Source of the DNA: an uncultured Pseudomonadales bacterium
Lineage (GTDB): Bacteria; Pseudomonadota; Gammaproteobacteria; Pseudomonadales; Azotimanducaceae
Direction of reading: 5' to 3'
DNA length: 64,000 nucleotides
Assembly (NCBI GenBank): GCA_943787425.1
Contig: CALSMJ010000003.1
Span: forward strand, 124,001 to 188,000
Shown: in pieces, positions 21,001 through 29,078 of the stretch
Numbering within the stretch: the stretch's first letter is position 1
Layout: each line of letters begins with the position of its first letter
Position numbers and translations under genes: made by a program
The notes under the pieces: generated by a model
Told to the model about the DNA's origin: nothing
The model's database searches: none
Seen by the model: only the letters and a program-made list of their open reading frames with translations

Positions 21001-21276
21001 GTGTTAATTGCAGTAAGAGCAAAGGTTGAAAGCGTTGATCATTGGAAGGAAAAGTTTAAAACCCACGGAGACTTATTCAAGCGCCAAGGTGTGTCGATTG
21101 CCCATATGGGAGCAGCAGACGATCAAACGGTGATCGCCGTTTTTGAAACCAATAACGCCGATGAATTTGTTCGAATATTTAATGACCCGGCAACTGCTGA
21201 AGCGATGGCAGAAGACAAGATAACAGGTGGCGTTGAAATATTTCTGCTAGATGAAGCGTTTAATGTATCAGCATAG
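21001..21276 (+). CDS. Small antibiotic-monooxygenase-like / dimeric alpha-beta barrel protein
   Basis: A 91-residue cytosolic protein. The pattern is LIAVRAKVESVDHWKEKFKT at the start, a central DQTVIAVFETNNADEFVRIF, and NDPATAEAMAEDKITGG toward the end. This is the beta-alpha-beta layout of ferredoxin-like dimeric barrels, similar to the DUF3764 and ABM-type families. Enzymatic activity is not implied, and assignment rests on fold pattern only. Its GTG start follows GGAGAGCAGGAA. Confidence 0.6.
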   Translation: MLIAVRAKVESVDHWKEKFKTHGDLFKRQGVSIAHMGAADDQTVIAVFETNNADEFVRIFNDPATAEAMAEDKITGGVEIFLLDEAFNVSA

Positions 21277-21517
21277 GGTGGGTTAAAACCGCGATAACGC
21301 CTCGCTAGGCTTTAAAGCCGGTTGGTCTGTGTCCCGTTAAATGACAGCGTTTAGAAGCGCGCATGCGTTTTCGCAGTTGCGTCGATGTAAACCCAATCTA
21401 AGGCTGATTTTGAATCCAATCGCCTTTCTCTCAACCGGCACTTTCGTGCACAGCGTAGGTGTCGATTGTAAGACGCCCAGGACACAGATGAGCCCAAACC
21501 AAACTATGGATTAAGCC
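21277..21517. other. Stretch without a supported gene
   Basis: About 240 bases in which neither strand gives a frame with both a start codon and recognisable protein content. One minus-strand frame ending in WVYIDATAKTHARF faintly recalls an IS5-type transposase segment, but this is too short to claim. Confidence 0.3.
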
Positions 21518-21697
21518 TTAAGGTGTACTGAGCTCGGTTTGCTCGATGATCGTGGTCTTAATAATATCTTCAAAGGACCCATCGGCCTTGGTTACCACTA
21601 GCCGGTCAGAGGACGGATGGTTTAATTGCGGGTCGATATTGCCCGTGACTTCCAGCTGTTCACCAGATTGCCAATGTTTGAAAATGATTTTGTGCAT
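21518..21697 (-). CDS. Candidate 59-residue protein, unknown function
   Basis: A complete small reading frame on the minus strand, from ATG 21697 to TAA 21518, giving 59 residues that begin MHKIIFKHWQSGEQLEVTGN and end TTIIEQTELSTP. It reads like a real protein: it alternates hydrophobic and charged residues in beta-strand fashion (DRLVVTKADGSFEDIIKT) and is acidic. The upstream GAGG is 12 bases from the ATG, rather far. An in-frame stop upstream excludes a longer product. The region is tentatively a transcript with the methyltransferase gene to its right, which has the same orientation. I do not know the family. Confidence 0.4.
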   Translation of the reverse strand: MHKIIFKHWQSGEQLEVTGNIDPQLNHPSSDRLVVTKADGSFEDIIKTTIIEQTELSTP

Positions 21698-21939
21698 CGC
21701 TCGGGCTGCCTCGGGTTGCTGTCTTCGTTACCGCGTGTAAGGTCGCGAGTCTACTGTATAACGTCGGGTGGCGGTACCGATCTGGACCGATTTTTAGCGA
21801 TTCGACGCTGCAAGGTTAACGTTGGAGCTAAAGTATCGAGTTGTGAACCCGGACCGCATCATAGGTGCTAAGGTTTCTTTGAAATCGCCGCGCCACTGCC
21901 GCAGAAGCGTGACAAGGCAGTGTCGCAAGCTTGCTGCAA
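21698..21939. other. Spacer without a supported gene
   Basis: About 240 bases between the 59-residue candidate gene and the putative methyltransferase, both leftward. No convincing protein, terminator or RNA gene is seen. Confidence 0.3.
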
Positions 21940-22545
21940 TCAATCCATCACGTAAGTAAAGCGAGCGGCTTCGGCTAAAACCGCTTCTCGATCGAGTGCT
22001 TCTGGCACAATGAAGTGACCTTGTCGCCCGCAAAAACCGGTTGGTTTAATAAACTCTTCGACTAGGTGGTATTCCGGCCGGTTCGTGTAATCATCGAACA
22101 AAATGCTGCAACCGGGCTTTGCGCGGGCGAGACTATACAAAAAGCACGCCACTCGAAAGCGGCCATCAACTAAAACGAGATCGGGTTCAGCCGCTCTTGA
22201 CCAGACTGATTGGATATAGTCTTTGAATTGACTGCGGCGATCGAAGTTGTTGGGTCGGCCTGCCCAACCGATTGGCCCCAGATCCACCCAGGTAACATCA
22301 AACCGGTCCGCTGCTTTGGCCTGAGTGCGAACGTGATTGATCCAATGCTCCGACGTATCAACCGCTAGAACCTGCGCGCTGGTGTTCTGTAGCACCCAGA
22401 TACTAGATTTTCCGACACCATATTCAGCATACACGGTTGCTGTTTTAACTTCAGATTTAAAAAGCTGATCATCGCCGTCAAACAAAAAGTTCTGATTGCG
22501 TCTACGCAATGAAAGCGACCATTTATCGACAATGTTCACAGGCAA
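21940..22545 (-). CDS. Putative class I SAM-dependent methyltransferase
   Basis: A 201-residue protein with a Rossmann-like pattern: a first motif TVYAEYGVGKSSIWVL (strand, then the Gly-x-Gly loop), AQVLAVDTSEHW (acidic residue after strand 2), DVTWVDLG, and PDLVLVDGRFRVACFLYS (strand 4-5) followed by ILFDDYTNRPEYHL. This fits a methyltransferase that could use a small molecule or sugar substrate, but the substrate is unknown. The open frame begins at TTG 22545; GTG 22539 has better spacing to GGGA. It lies divergent from uvrD at the right edge of the post-glmS region. Confidence 0.55.
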   Translation of the reverse strand: MPVNIVDKWSLSLRRRNQNFLFDGDDQLFKSEVKTATVYAEYGVGKSSIWVLQNTSAQVLAVDTSEHWINHVRTQAKAADRFDVTWVDLGPIGWAGRPNNFDRRSQFKDYIQSVWSRAAEPDLVLVDGRFRVACFLYSLARAKPGCSILFDDYTNRPEYHLVEEFIKPTGFCGRQGHFIVPEALDREAVLAEAARFTYVMD

Positions 22546-22710
22546 TGTTCCCGATTGTGAGATAGGGAGAATAACACCAAGCGGTAAGAAGAAAGCAATT
22601 GCTAAGCCAAAGGCAGCGCGGATTCAGGGCAAGATGTTACACTTAGTTTGAAGAAATTCCGTCGTTTTATAGCCGAGTTGTGACGGCGTGCAGATCGCGC
22701 CGAGCCAGGA

Positions 22711-24915
22711 ATGAACCCTTCTATGGATGTAACTGAAATTCTTGAGTCGTTGAACCCAGAGCAACGAGCGGCTGTTACTGCGCCCCAAGGGAGTGCGCTG
22801 GTCTTGGCCGGGGCCGGTAGTGGCAAAACCCGAGTGCTCACCCAGCGTATTGCGTGGCTTGCACAAACCCAAGGGTTGTCGCCATTTGGCATCTTAGCGG
22901 TCACCTTCACGAATAAAGCAGCGGCCGAAATGCGCGCTCGGATCGAGGAACACCTGGCCATGCCGCTTCGAGGCATGTGGGTTGGGACCTTTCACAGCCT
23001 CGCGCATCGATTCTTAAGAGCGCATTGGCTGGATGCGGGCTTGGATCAAAATTTTCAAATTATTGACGCTGACGATCAGCTGCGGTTGGTCAAACGGATC
23101 CTATCGAACTTAGCCATTGATGATAAAAAATGGCCCGCCAAACAAGCGGTCTGGTGGATCAATGCCCAAAAGGATGAAGGTCTTCGGTCGAACCATATTC
23201 AAGATGAGGGGGACTTATATATCCGAACCCATCTTTCGATCTACCGAGCTTATGAAGAAGCGTGCGATCGAGGCGGCATGGTTGATTTTGCAGAGCTCTT
23301 GCTTCGGATGCATGAAACCTTACTTGCCCAACCGGCGTTACTGAACCATTATCGCGAGCGATTTAAGGTGATCTTGGTCGATGAGTTTCAAGACACCAAT
23401 GCCATTCAGTATGCTTGGTTGCGCGTTTTAACCGGACCTGACGATAAGTTGATGGTCGTTGGCGATGATGATCAATCGATCTATGGTTGGCGCGGCGCAA
23501 AAATTGAGAACATTCAACGCTTCCAGTTGGACTACCCGAATGCAACCAGCTACCGATTAGAACAAAACTATCGGTCAACCGGCACCATTTTGGACGCAGC
23601 GAACGCCTTGATCGAGCACAACACCGATCGTTTGGGTAAAGCGCTTTGGACCGATTTCGGCCGGGGTGATCCGGTTTCCCTGTACGCGGCTTACAACGAG
23701 ATTGATGAAGCGCGGTACATCGTTGAGCGCATCAAGAATTTTTTTGCGGAAGGCAACGCCTACCGTGATTGCGCAATTTTGTACCGTTCGAACGCGCAAT
23801 CCAGGGTTTTAGAAGAAGCAATGTTGCGCAGCCAATTGCCATACCAAATATATGGCGGCCAACGGTTTTTTGAACGCGCAGAAATTCGGTCTGCCTTGGC
23901 CTATCTCAAACTATTAAGCCAGCGCCATAGTGATGCTGCTTTCGAACGGGTGGTGAACCTGCCGCCCCGAGGTATCGGTGATAAGTCGATTCAGATTATT
24001 CGGGATGCGGCGCGGTCAACAAACCAATCCTTGTGGACCGCTGCGCTGAACCTCACAACCAGCGGCGGACTCACCCCTCGGGCGAGCAGTGCGGTCAGCA
24101 GCTTTCTCACCCTGATTGATGACCTCGATGTTGCGACAGAAAATCTCGACTTGGCGCATGTCATTGAGGAGACCATCGAGGCCTCAGGCCTCAAGGCATT
24201 TTATGAAAAGGAAGGCGGCGAGAAGGGCCAGGCGAGACTTGAAAACCTCGAGGAATTGGTGACCGCCGGCCAAACCTTTGATCCAGATGACGTGCCTTTG
24301 TTTGACGAGACCGTGCAACCGGATATGACGTTGTTGGACGAATTCCTAAGCCAAGCGGCCTTAGAAGCCGGGGCTGGGCAAGGCGATCAAAACCAAGACA
24401 GCATCCAAATGATGACAATGCACAGCGCCAAAGGCTTGGAATTTCCGCTGGTGTTTTTGGCAGGTTTAGAAGAAGGCTTATTTCCGCACCAAATGTCGAT
24501 GGATGAGCCTGGCCGCCTTGCCGAAGAGCGGCGGCTTTGTTACGTGGGCGTCACCCGCGCGATGACGAAGCTGTTTCTAACCTATGCCGAAACGCGGCGA
24601 TTGAATGGTACCGATCGCTATAATCGGGTGAGTCGGTTTGTACAGGAAATACCCGCAACCCTGATCGAGGAAGTCCGATCTCACGAGGCGCTGGTTCGGC
24701 CGGCCTATCAAACGACCCATCAGGTTAAGCGGGTCGCGAGCGAAGTCTCGGGGACGGAATTTCAATTGGGCCAAAAAGTGGGTCACGCAAAGTTTGGTGA
24801 GGGCGTGATTTTGAATTACGAAGGCCATGGCCAACAGGCGCGTGTGCAGGTTAAATTTGAGGCGGTTGGGACAAAGTGGCTGATGTTGTCCTTCGCAAAA
24901 TTGCAATCAATATAA
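22711..24915 (+). CDS. uvrD: DNA helicase II UvrD
   Basis: Superfamily 1A 3'-5' helicase of nucleotide-excision and mismatch repair. The 734-residue product has Walker A AGAGSGKTR at about residue 33, motif Ia TFTNKAAAEMR, motif II VDEFQDTN, motif III GDDDQSIYGWRGA, motif IV EQNYRST, and motif VI VGVTRAMTKL, and the C-terminal KVGHAKFGEGVILNYEG seen in true UvrD rather than Rep. The ATG at 22711 is used here; ATG 22723 (MDVTEILESL) matches the E. coli start better, with a ribosome-binding site 12 bases away. Confidence 0.95.
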   Translation: MNPSMDVTEILESLNPEQRAAVTAPQGSALVLAGAGSGKTRVLTQRIAWLAQTQGLSPFGILAVTFTNKAAAEMRARIEEHLAMPLRGMWVGTFHSLAHRFLRAHWLDAGLDQNFQIIDADDQLRLVKRILSNLAIDDKKWPAKQAVWWINAQKDEGLRSNHIQDEGDLYIRTHLSIYRAYEEACDRGGMVDFAELLLRMHETLLAQPALLNHYRERFKVILVDEFQDTNAIQYAWLRVLTGPDDKLMVVGDDDQSIYGWRGAKIENIQRFQLDYPNATSYRLEQNYRSTGTILDAANALIEHNTDRLGKALWTDFGRGDPVSLYAAYNEIDEARYIVERIKNFFAEGNAYRDCAILYRSNAQSRVLEEAMLRSQLPYQIYGGQRFFERAEIRSALAYLKLLSQRHSDAAFERVVNLPPRGIGDKSIQIIRDAARSTNQSLWTAALNLTTSGGLTPRASSAVSSFLTLIDDLDVATENLDLAHVIEETIEASGLKAFYEKEGGEKGQARLENLEELVTAGQTFDPDDVPLFDETVQPDMTLLDEFLSQAALEAGAGQGDQNQDSIQMMTMHSAKGLEFPLVFLAGLEEGLFPHQMSMDEPGRLAEERRLCYVGVTRAMTKLFLTYAETRRLNGTDRYNRVSRFVQEIPATLIEEVRSHEALVRPAYQTTHQVKRVASEVSGTEFQLGQKVGHAKFGEGVILNYEGHGQQARVQVKFEAVGTKWLMLSFAKLQSI

Positions 24916-24927
24916 GTGAGATCGTTC

Positions 24928-26040
24928 ATGAAACTGCTATCGGTGAGTCTTGTTGTTGGCGCTTTGTTCCTAACCAGTTGTGGGCAAAGTTCTACCGAGC
25001 CCGGCGCGTCAGCATCAGCTGATCAGACTAAACGCTATAAGTGGCGGATGGTAACGACCTGGCCGAAAAATTTCCCCGGGATGGGCATGGCGCCTGAGAA
25101 AATTGCTGAGCGGGTGCGGATCATGAGCAATGGCCGCTTGGATATCACGGTTTACGGCGCTGGAGAGGTGGTACCGGCACTTGAAACCTTTGAGGCTGTA
25201 TCGCAAGGAACAGTGCAAATGGGCCATGGCGCGTCCTACTACTGGCGCGGCAGTGTGCCGGCGGCGCAATTTTTCACCGCAGTCCCCTTTGGGCTATCAG
25301 CCCAAGAGATGAACGGCTGGCTGTTGCACGGTGGCGGTATGGCGCTTTGGGAAGAGTTATATGCTCGATTCAACCTGGTTCCGATTTCTGGCGGTAATAC
25401 AGGCACGCAAATGGCAGGTTGGTTCAATAAAGAAATTAATAGCCTTAGTGATCTCCAAGGGGTCAAGATGCGGATTCCCGGTTTGGGGGGCGAAGTATTC
25501 GAAGCCGCTGGTGGCACGGCGGTGAATATTCCAGGCGGTGAGATTTTCACGAGCCTGCAAACCGGTGTGATTGATGCGGCTGAATGGGTGGGTCCTTTTA
25601 ACGATTTGGTTCTCGGTTTCCATCAGGTCGCAAAATACTATTATTATCCTGGCTGGCAGGAACCTGGACCCAACCTTGAACTCATCATCAACCAAGACGC
25701 TTTCAACGAGCTGCCAAAAGATTTGCAAGCCATGCTGCGCAATGCCTCGCTTGCGGTAAACAACGATGTGTTATCGGAATACACGGCCCGAAATAATCAA
25801 GCCTTAAAAGAGCTGGTTGAGGTGCACAAGGTTCAAGTACGTCGCCTGCCGGATGATGTTTTGGCGGCGCTGAAGGTGATTTCGGATGAAAAGGTCCGAG
25901 CGCTTGTGGGTGAGGACCCGTTAAATCGGCGTATCTTTGAGTCTTACGAGGCCTATCGCCGTAGCGTAATGGACTACAACGAATTGTCCGAGCGCGCTTT
26001 TCACAATGCGCGCGCAAAGCTTGAAGGCTACGAGCCGTAA
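24928..26040 (+). CDS. TRAP transporter substrate-binding lipoprotein, DctP family
   Basis: Periplasmic binding protein for a TRAP transporter, 370 residues. It begins with a lipoprotein signal ending LFLTSC, so it is probably membrane-anchored by Cys18. The DctP fold is visible in MVTTWPKNFPGMG, the ligand-contact segment MRIPGLGGEVF, and GEIFTSLQTGVIDAAEWVGP. WQEPG and GGGMALWEE features recall the alpha-keto-acid binding branch (TakP-like), but the ligand is not proven. A GTG at 24916, right after the uvrD stop, is an alternative start; ATG 24928 fits the signal peptide. Its end overlaps the converging dctM gene by 13 bases. Confidence 0.88.
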   Translation: MKLLSVSLVVGALFLTSCGQSSTEPGASASADQTKRYKWRMVTTWPKNFPGMGMAPEKIAERVRIMSNGRLDITVYGAGEVVPALETFEAVSQGTVQMGHGASYYWRGSVPAAQFFTAVPFGLSAQEMNGWLLHGGGMALWEELYARFNLVPISGGNTGTQMAGWFNKEINSLSDLQGVKMRIPGLGGEVFEAAGGTAVNIPGGEIFTSLQTGVIDAAEWVGPFNDLVLGFHQVAKYYYYPGWQEPGPNLELIINQDAFNELPKDLQAMLRNASLAVNNDVLSEYTARNNQALKELVEVHKVQVRRLPDDVLAALKVISDEKVRALVGEDPLNRRIFESYEAYRRSVMDYNELSERAFHNARAKLEGYEP

Positions 26041-27392
26041 AGCTGCCCGGGCAGCCAGGTTGCAAGCCACGGTTGCCACGCTAAGGTGAGTAATAAGATC
26101 AACTGAATGACGATGAAGGGTATGACGCCGCGATAGATGTCTGCGGTCCTAACCGTCTCTTTGGCAACCCCACGCAAATAAAACAGTGCAAAGCCAAACG
26201 GCGGGGTTAAGAAAGAGGTTTGCAGGTTAATCGCGATCATAATCCCGAGCCAGATCGGGTCAACGCCCATTGCCATGAGGATTGGTCCAACAATGGGGAC
26301 CACGACAAATGTGATCTCAATAAAGTCCAAGATAAACCCGAGCAGAAAAATTACCGTCATCACAATGATCAAGGCGCCTGTCACACCGCCGGGCATCTGA
26401 TCAAACAGGTGTGCCACAACTTCATCGCCGCCAAATCCTCGAAATACCAGTGAAAAGAGCGAGGCACCGATGAGAATGAAGAACACCATGGCGGTGGTTT
26501 CGGTTGTTGAGATGAGCCCGGCTTTTAGTTCAGAAAAACTTAAGCTGCGTCGTAGTAACGCCAGGACCAGAGCGCCCAGGGCGCCAATGCCGGCAGCTTC
26601 CGTTGGGGTTGCAGCCCCGAATAGAATCGAGCCCAACACGAGGGCTATGAGGGACAAGGGCGGCACAGCGCTGATGAAAAGTTGTCGTAGCGGCACCTTG
26701 GGCAGGTTTGCCGGTGGCGCAAGCGTTGGCTTCACGATTGCGATCGTGAGCATCAGCAAGCAATACAAACCCACTAATACGAAACCAGGCAGAATCGCGC
26801 CCGCAAAAAGATCGCCGACCGAAATAGACTTTGGATTAAAAATACCCAGACTCAACTGAGCCTGTTGATAGCCGCTGCTGATGACGTCGCCCAAAAGGAC
26901 CAAGGCGATTGAAGGCGGGATAATCTGCCCGAGGGTGCCCGTTGCACAAATGGTGCCGGTGGCCAGGGCAGGGTGATAACCCGCGCGTAACATCGTTGGC
27001 AGCGCCATCAGCCCCATGGTGACAACCGTTGCGCCAACGATACCGGTGCTGGCTGCCATCATCATGCCAACCAAGCAGACCGCCAAGCCGAGTCCGCCCG
27101 GCATGCGTCCAAAGGCCCGGGTCATCCCATCGAGCAGGTCTTCAGCAATTCGAGAGCGTTCGAGGATGACGCCCATCAGTACGAACAAGGGCACGGCAAT
27201 CAAGGTTTGATTGGTCATAATTCCGTACAGGCGATTGGGCATCGCATACAAGAAGGCCAAGTCAAAATGGCCGGCTGCGATGCCAAATCCAGCGGCAATC
27301 AAGGACGTTCCCGCAAGCGTCAATGCAACGGGATAACCTAAAAGCAGCAACCCGAAAACGGCTAAGAACATGAGTAGCGCGGCATAGTCCAT
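26028..27392 (-). CDS. dctM: TRAP transporter large permease subunit DctM
   Basis: Twelve-helix type ion-coupled membrane subunit that moves the substrate using a sodium or proton gradient. The 454-residue product begins MDYAALLMFLAVFGLLLLGYPVALTLAG and carries the conserved segments TNQTLIAVPLFVLMG, GATVVTMGLMALPTML, GTICATGTLGQIIPPSIALV and LQTSFLTPPFGFALFYLRG. It lies directly after dctQ (one base apart). The substrate-binding gene is on the opposite strand and converges with it, which is unusual because dctP, dctQ and dctM normally form one operon. Confidence 0.94.
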   Translation of the reverse strand: MDYAALLMFLAVFGLLLLGYPVALTLAGTSLIAAGFGIAAGHFDLAFLYAMPNRLYGIMTNQTLIAVPLFVLMGVILERSRIAEDLLDGMTRAFGRMPGGLGLAVCLVGMMMAASTGIVGATVVTMGLMALPTMLRAGYHPALATGTICATGTLGQIIPPSIALVLLGDVISSGYQQAQLSLGIFNPKSISVGDLFAGAILPGFVLVGLYCLLMLTIAIVKPTLAPPANLPKVPLRQLFISAVPPLSLIALVLGSILFGAATPTEAAGIGALGALVLALLRRSLSFSELKAGLISTTETTAMVFFILIGASLFSLVFRGFGGDEVVAHLFDQMPGGVTGALIIVMTVIFLLGFILDFIEITFVVVPIVGPILMAMGVDPIWLGIMIAINLQTSFLTPPFGFALFYLRGVAKETVRTADIYRGVIPFIVIQLILLLTLAWQPWLATWLPGQLYGS

Positions 27393-27393
27393 G

Positions 27394-27888
27394 TTATTGC
27401 CTCAACGCTCTAACGGCTTTTGAGCCGAGGGAGAGGCCTTGAAGGAACAATAAAGCCGCCATGATCGGTATGACGGTTTTTAACAGGAAGACCCCCGGCA
27501 GTCCGCCTGGCGCACCGGAAGACTCAAAAACGGCCCAAGAAAAGGCAACATACGGCAAGCTTGTTAAAAACAAGAACAAACTCACGGGCATCAGAAAAAA
27601 AACCCAACCCAGTAATTCAACCCAATGACGTTGGCGGTCGGTGAGATTTCGATGAATCACATCGACTCGAACGTGGCCGTTCACTTTAAGGGTATAACCG
27701 ATACTCAACATGATCACGCTGCCATGCAAGTAAACAATGGTTTCTTGCAGCGGGATCGATCCGAGGTTGAGGAAATAGCGCATCACCACAACCAGAGCAG
27801 TAATCAGCATCATGATTAAGATGAACCAAGAGACAAAGCGGCCGATGGCGGCGGATACTTGATCGATGAGGGTCTCTATCTTCTCCAT
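27394..27888 (-). CDS. dctQ: TRAP transporter small permease subunit DctQ
   Basis: Four-helix membrane subunit that pairs with DctM, 164 residues. Hydrophobic segments lie at about residues 16-37, 49-68, 93-113 and 139-157, and the family residues of helix 2 and the following loop (ETIVYLHGSVIMLSIGYTLK, then VRVDVIHRNLTDRQRHWVEL) are present. It follows ubiA with a one-base TAATG overlap and precedes dctM, so the transporter and ubiA may share a transcript. Confidence 0.93.
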   Translation of the reverse strand: MEKIETLIDQVSAAIGRFVSWFILIMMLITALVVVMRYFLNLGSIPLQETIVYLHGSVIMLSIGYTLKVNGHVRVDVIHRNLTDRQRHWVELLGWVFFLMPVSLFLFLTSLPYVAFSWAVFESSGAPGGLPGVFLLKTVIPIMAALLFLQGLSLGSKAVRALRQ

Positions 27889-28772
27889 TAGGACATTGCC
27901 CCGAGCTCAATTAAAACCGCGACGAACAAGGTACCCCCAACCCACTGGTTGTTTTTAAAGGCGGCAAAGCTGCCCTCGCGGCTTTGATCTCGGATCAGAA
28001 ACTGCTGATAACACAACAGGCCGGCAATGACGGCCAGCAAACCCTGATACACCGCGCTGAAGGCTAAGTGCCCACCGACTTGCCAGAGCAGTAAGACAAA
28101 AAGCGCCTGCAATACGCCAATGATGAATCGATCCAGATCGCCGAATAAAATCGCTGTTGATTTCACGCCAATAACAAGATCTTCGGCCCGGTCGACCATC
28201 GCGTATTCGGTGTCATACGCAACGACCCAGACCAAGTTGGCGAGGAATAACAGCCCGGCAGCTTCACTGAGTGCGCCGGTCACGGCAGTGAACGCCATCG
28301 GAATTCCCATCGAGAAGGCGAGTCCTAAAACCAATTGTGGTAGGTGGGTTACGCGTTTCATAAAGGGATATAAACCTGCAAAGCAGGCGCCGACGGCGGC
28401 GAGTGCGATGGTTAGAACATTGGTGGTCAGTACCAACACCGCTGCAAGTCCGAGCAATACGCTCATCCAGATGAGCGCGGTACGGACGGTGATGATGCCT
28501 TGAGCCAAAGGTCTGTTCTGGGTTCTTTCTACAAACGGATCAAATTTTCGGTCTGCGATATCGTTTATGACGCAGCCCGCAGATCGGGTTAAAAAGGTAC
28601 CGAGCAAGAAAACGAGCAACAAATGCCACCCTGGCCAGCCCTCAGCGGCAATCCAGAGCGCGGCGAGGGTTGGCCAGAGCAGCAGCAAGGTGCCCACGGG
28701 TTTATCAAGCCGCGCCACGGCCAGCAAGGCTTTAAACTTGGGATCAGTCAAATAAGGCGCGCTGAGGGTCAT
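27888..28772 (-). CDS. ubiA: 4-hydroxybenzoate polyprenyltransferase UbiA
   Basis: Inner-membrane enzyme attaching the polyprenyl chain to 4-hydroxybenzoate in ubiquinone synthesis. The 294-residue product has the aspartate-rich prenyl-diphosphate motif NDIADRKFD at residues 70-78, the second motif around DTEYAMVDRAEDL, and eight to nine hydrophobic helices. Its length is near that of E. coli UbiA (290). It reads divergently from the rubredoxin gene. UbiC, often next to it, is not present here. Confidence 0.94.
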   Translation of the reverse strand: MTLSAPYLTDPKFKALLAVARLDKPVGTLLLLWPTLAALWIAAEGWPGWHLLLVFLLGTFLTRSAGCVINDIADRKFDPFVERTQNRPLAQGIITVRTALIWMSVLLGLAAVLVLTTNVLTIALAAVGACFAGLYPFMKRVTHLPQLVLGLAFSMGIPMAFTAVTGALSEAAGLLFLANLVWVVAYDTEYAMVDRAEDLVIGVKSTAILFGDLDRFIIGVLQALFVLLLWQVGGHLAFSAVYQGLLAVIAGLLCYQQFLIRDQSREGSFAAFKNNQWVGGTLFVAVLIELGAMS

Positions 28773-28887
28773 CTGTGAATATGCAGGTCTTAGTTCAAAT
28801 GCGTTAGTATACCCAGCTGGGCAAGTTGCGGGCGTACAAATTTACCCCCTGCCTCAAACTGTTAATTGAATAGAGAAGATCGGTGAT

Positions 28888-29055
28888 ATGAAGAAGTGGC
28901 AATGTATTGTATGTGGGTTTATCTACGACGAAGCAGAAGGCTTTGAAGAAGAAGGGATTGCACCCGGCACGGCATGGGAGGATGTACCCGAAGACTGGGT
29001 TTGCCCAGAATGCGGTGTTGGCAAAGCAGATTTTGAGATGATTGAGATCGATTAA
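28888..29055 (+). CDS. rubA: Rubredoxin
   Basis: Small iron protein (55 residues) that carries electrons. Both Cys pairs that hold the single iron are present: C6-x-x-C9 ([15 protein letters not shown]) and C39-x-x-C42 ([15 protein letters not shown]). Both are followed by the usual Gly and Tyr/Phe residues. It is too short for long reading-frame scans but is complete. It lies between divergent ubiA and the symporter gene, a position also known for rubA in Pseudomonas relatives, where it serves alkane hydroxylase or general electron transfer. No rubredoxin reductase gene is adjacent. Confidence 0.96.
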   Translation: MKKWQCIVCGFIYDEAEGFEEEGIAPGTAWEDVPEDWVCPECGVGKADFEMIEID

Positions 29056-29078
29056 TCAATATGAACTGAGGTTGGGCT

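Noticed and set aside
21277-21517. Minus-strand frames resembling part of an IS5-type transposase
   Set aside because: No start codon, about 50 residues only, two competing frames; chance cannot be excluded.
21546-21871. Plus-strand frames of 64 and 81 codons
   Set aside because: Cys-rich, unstructured translations opposite to the more protein-like 59-codon minus-strand frame.
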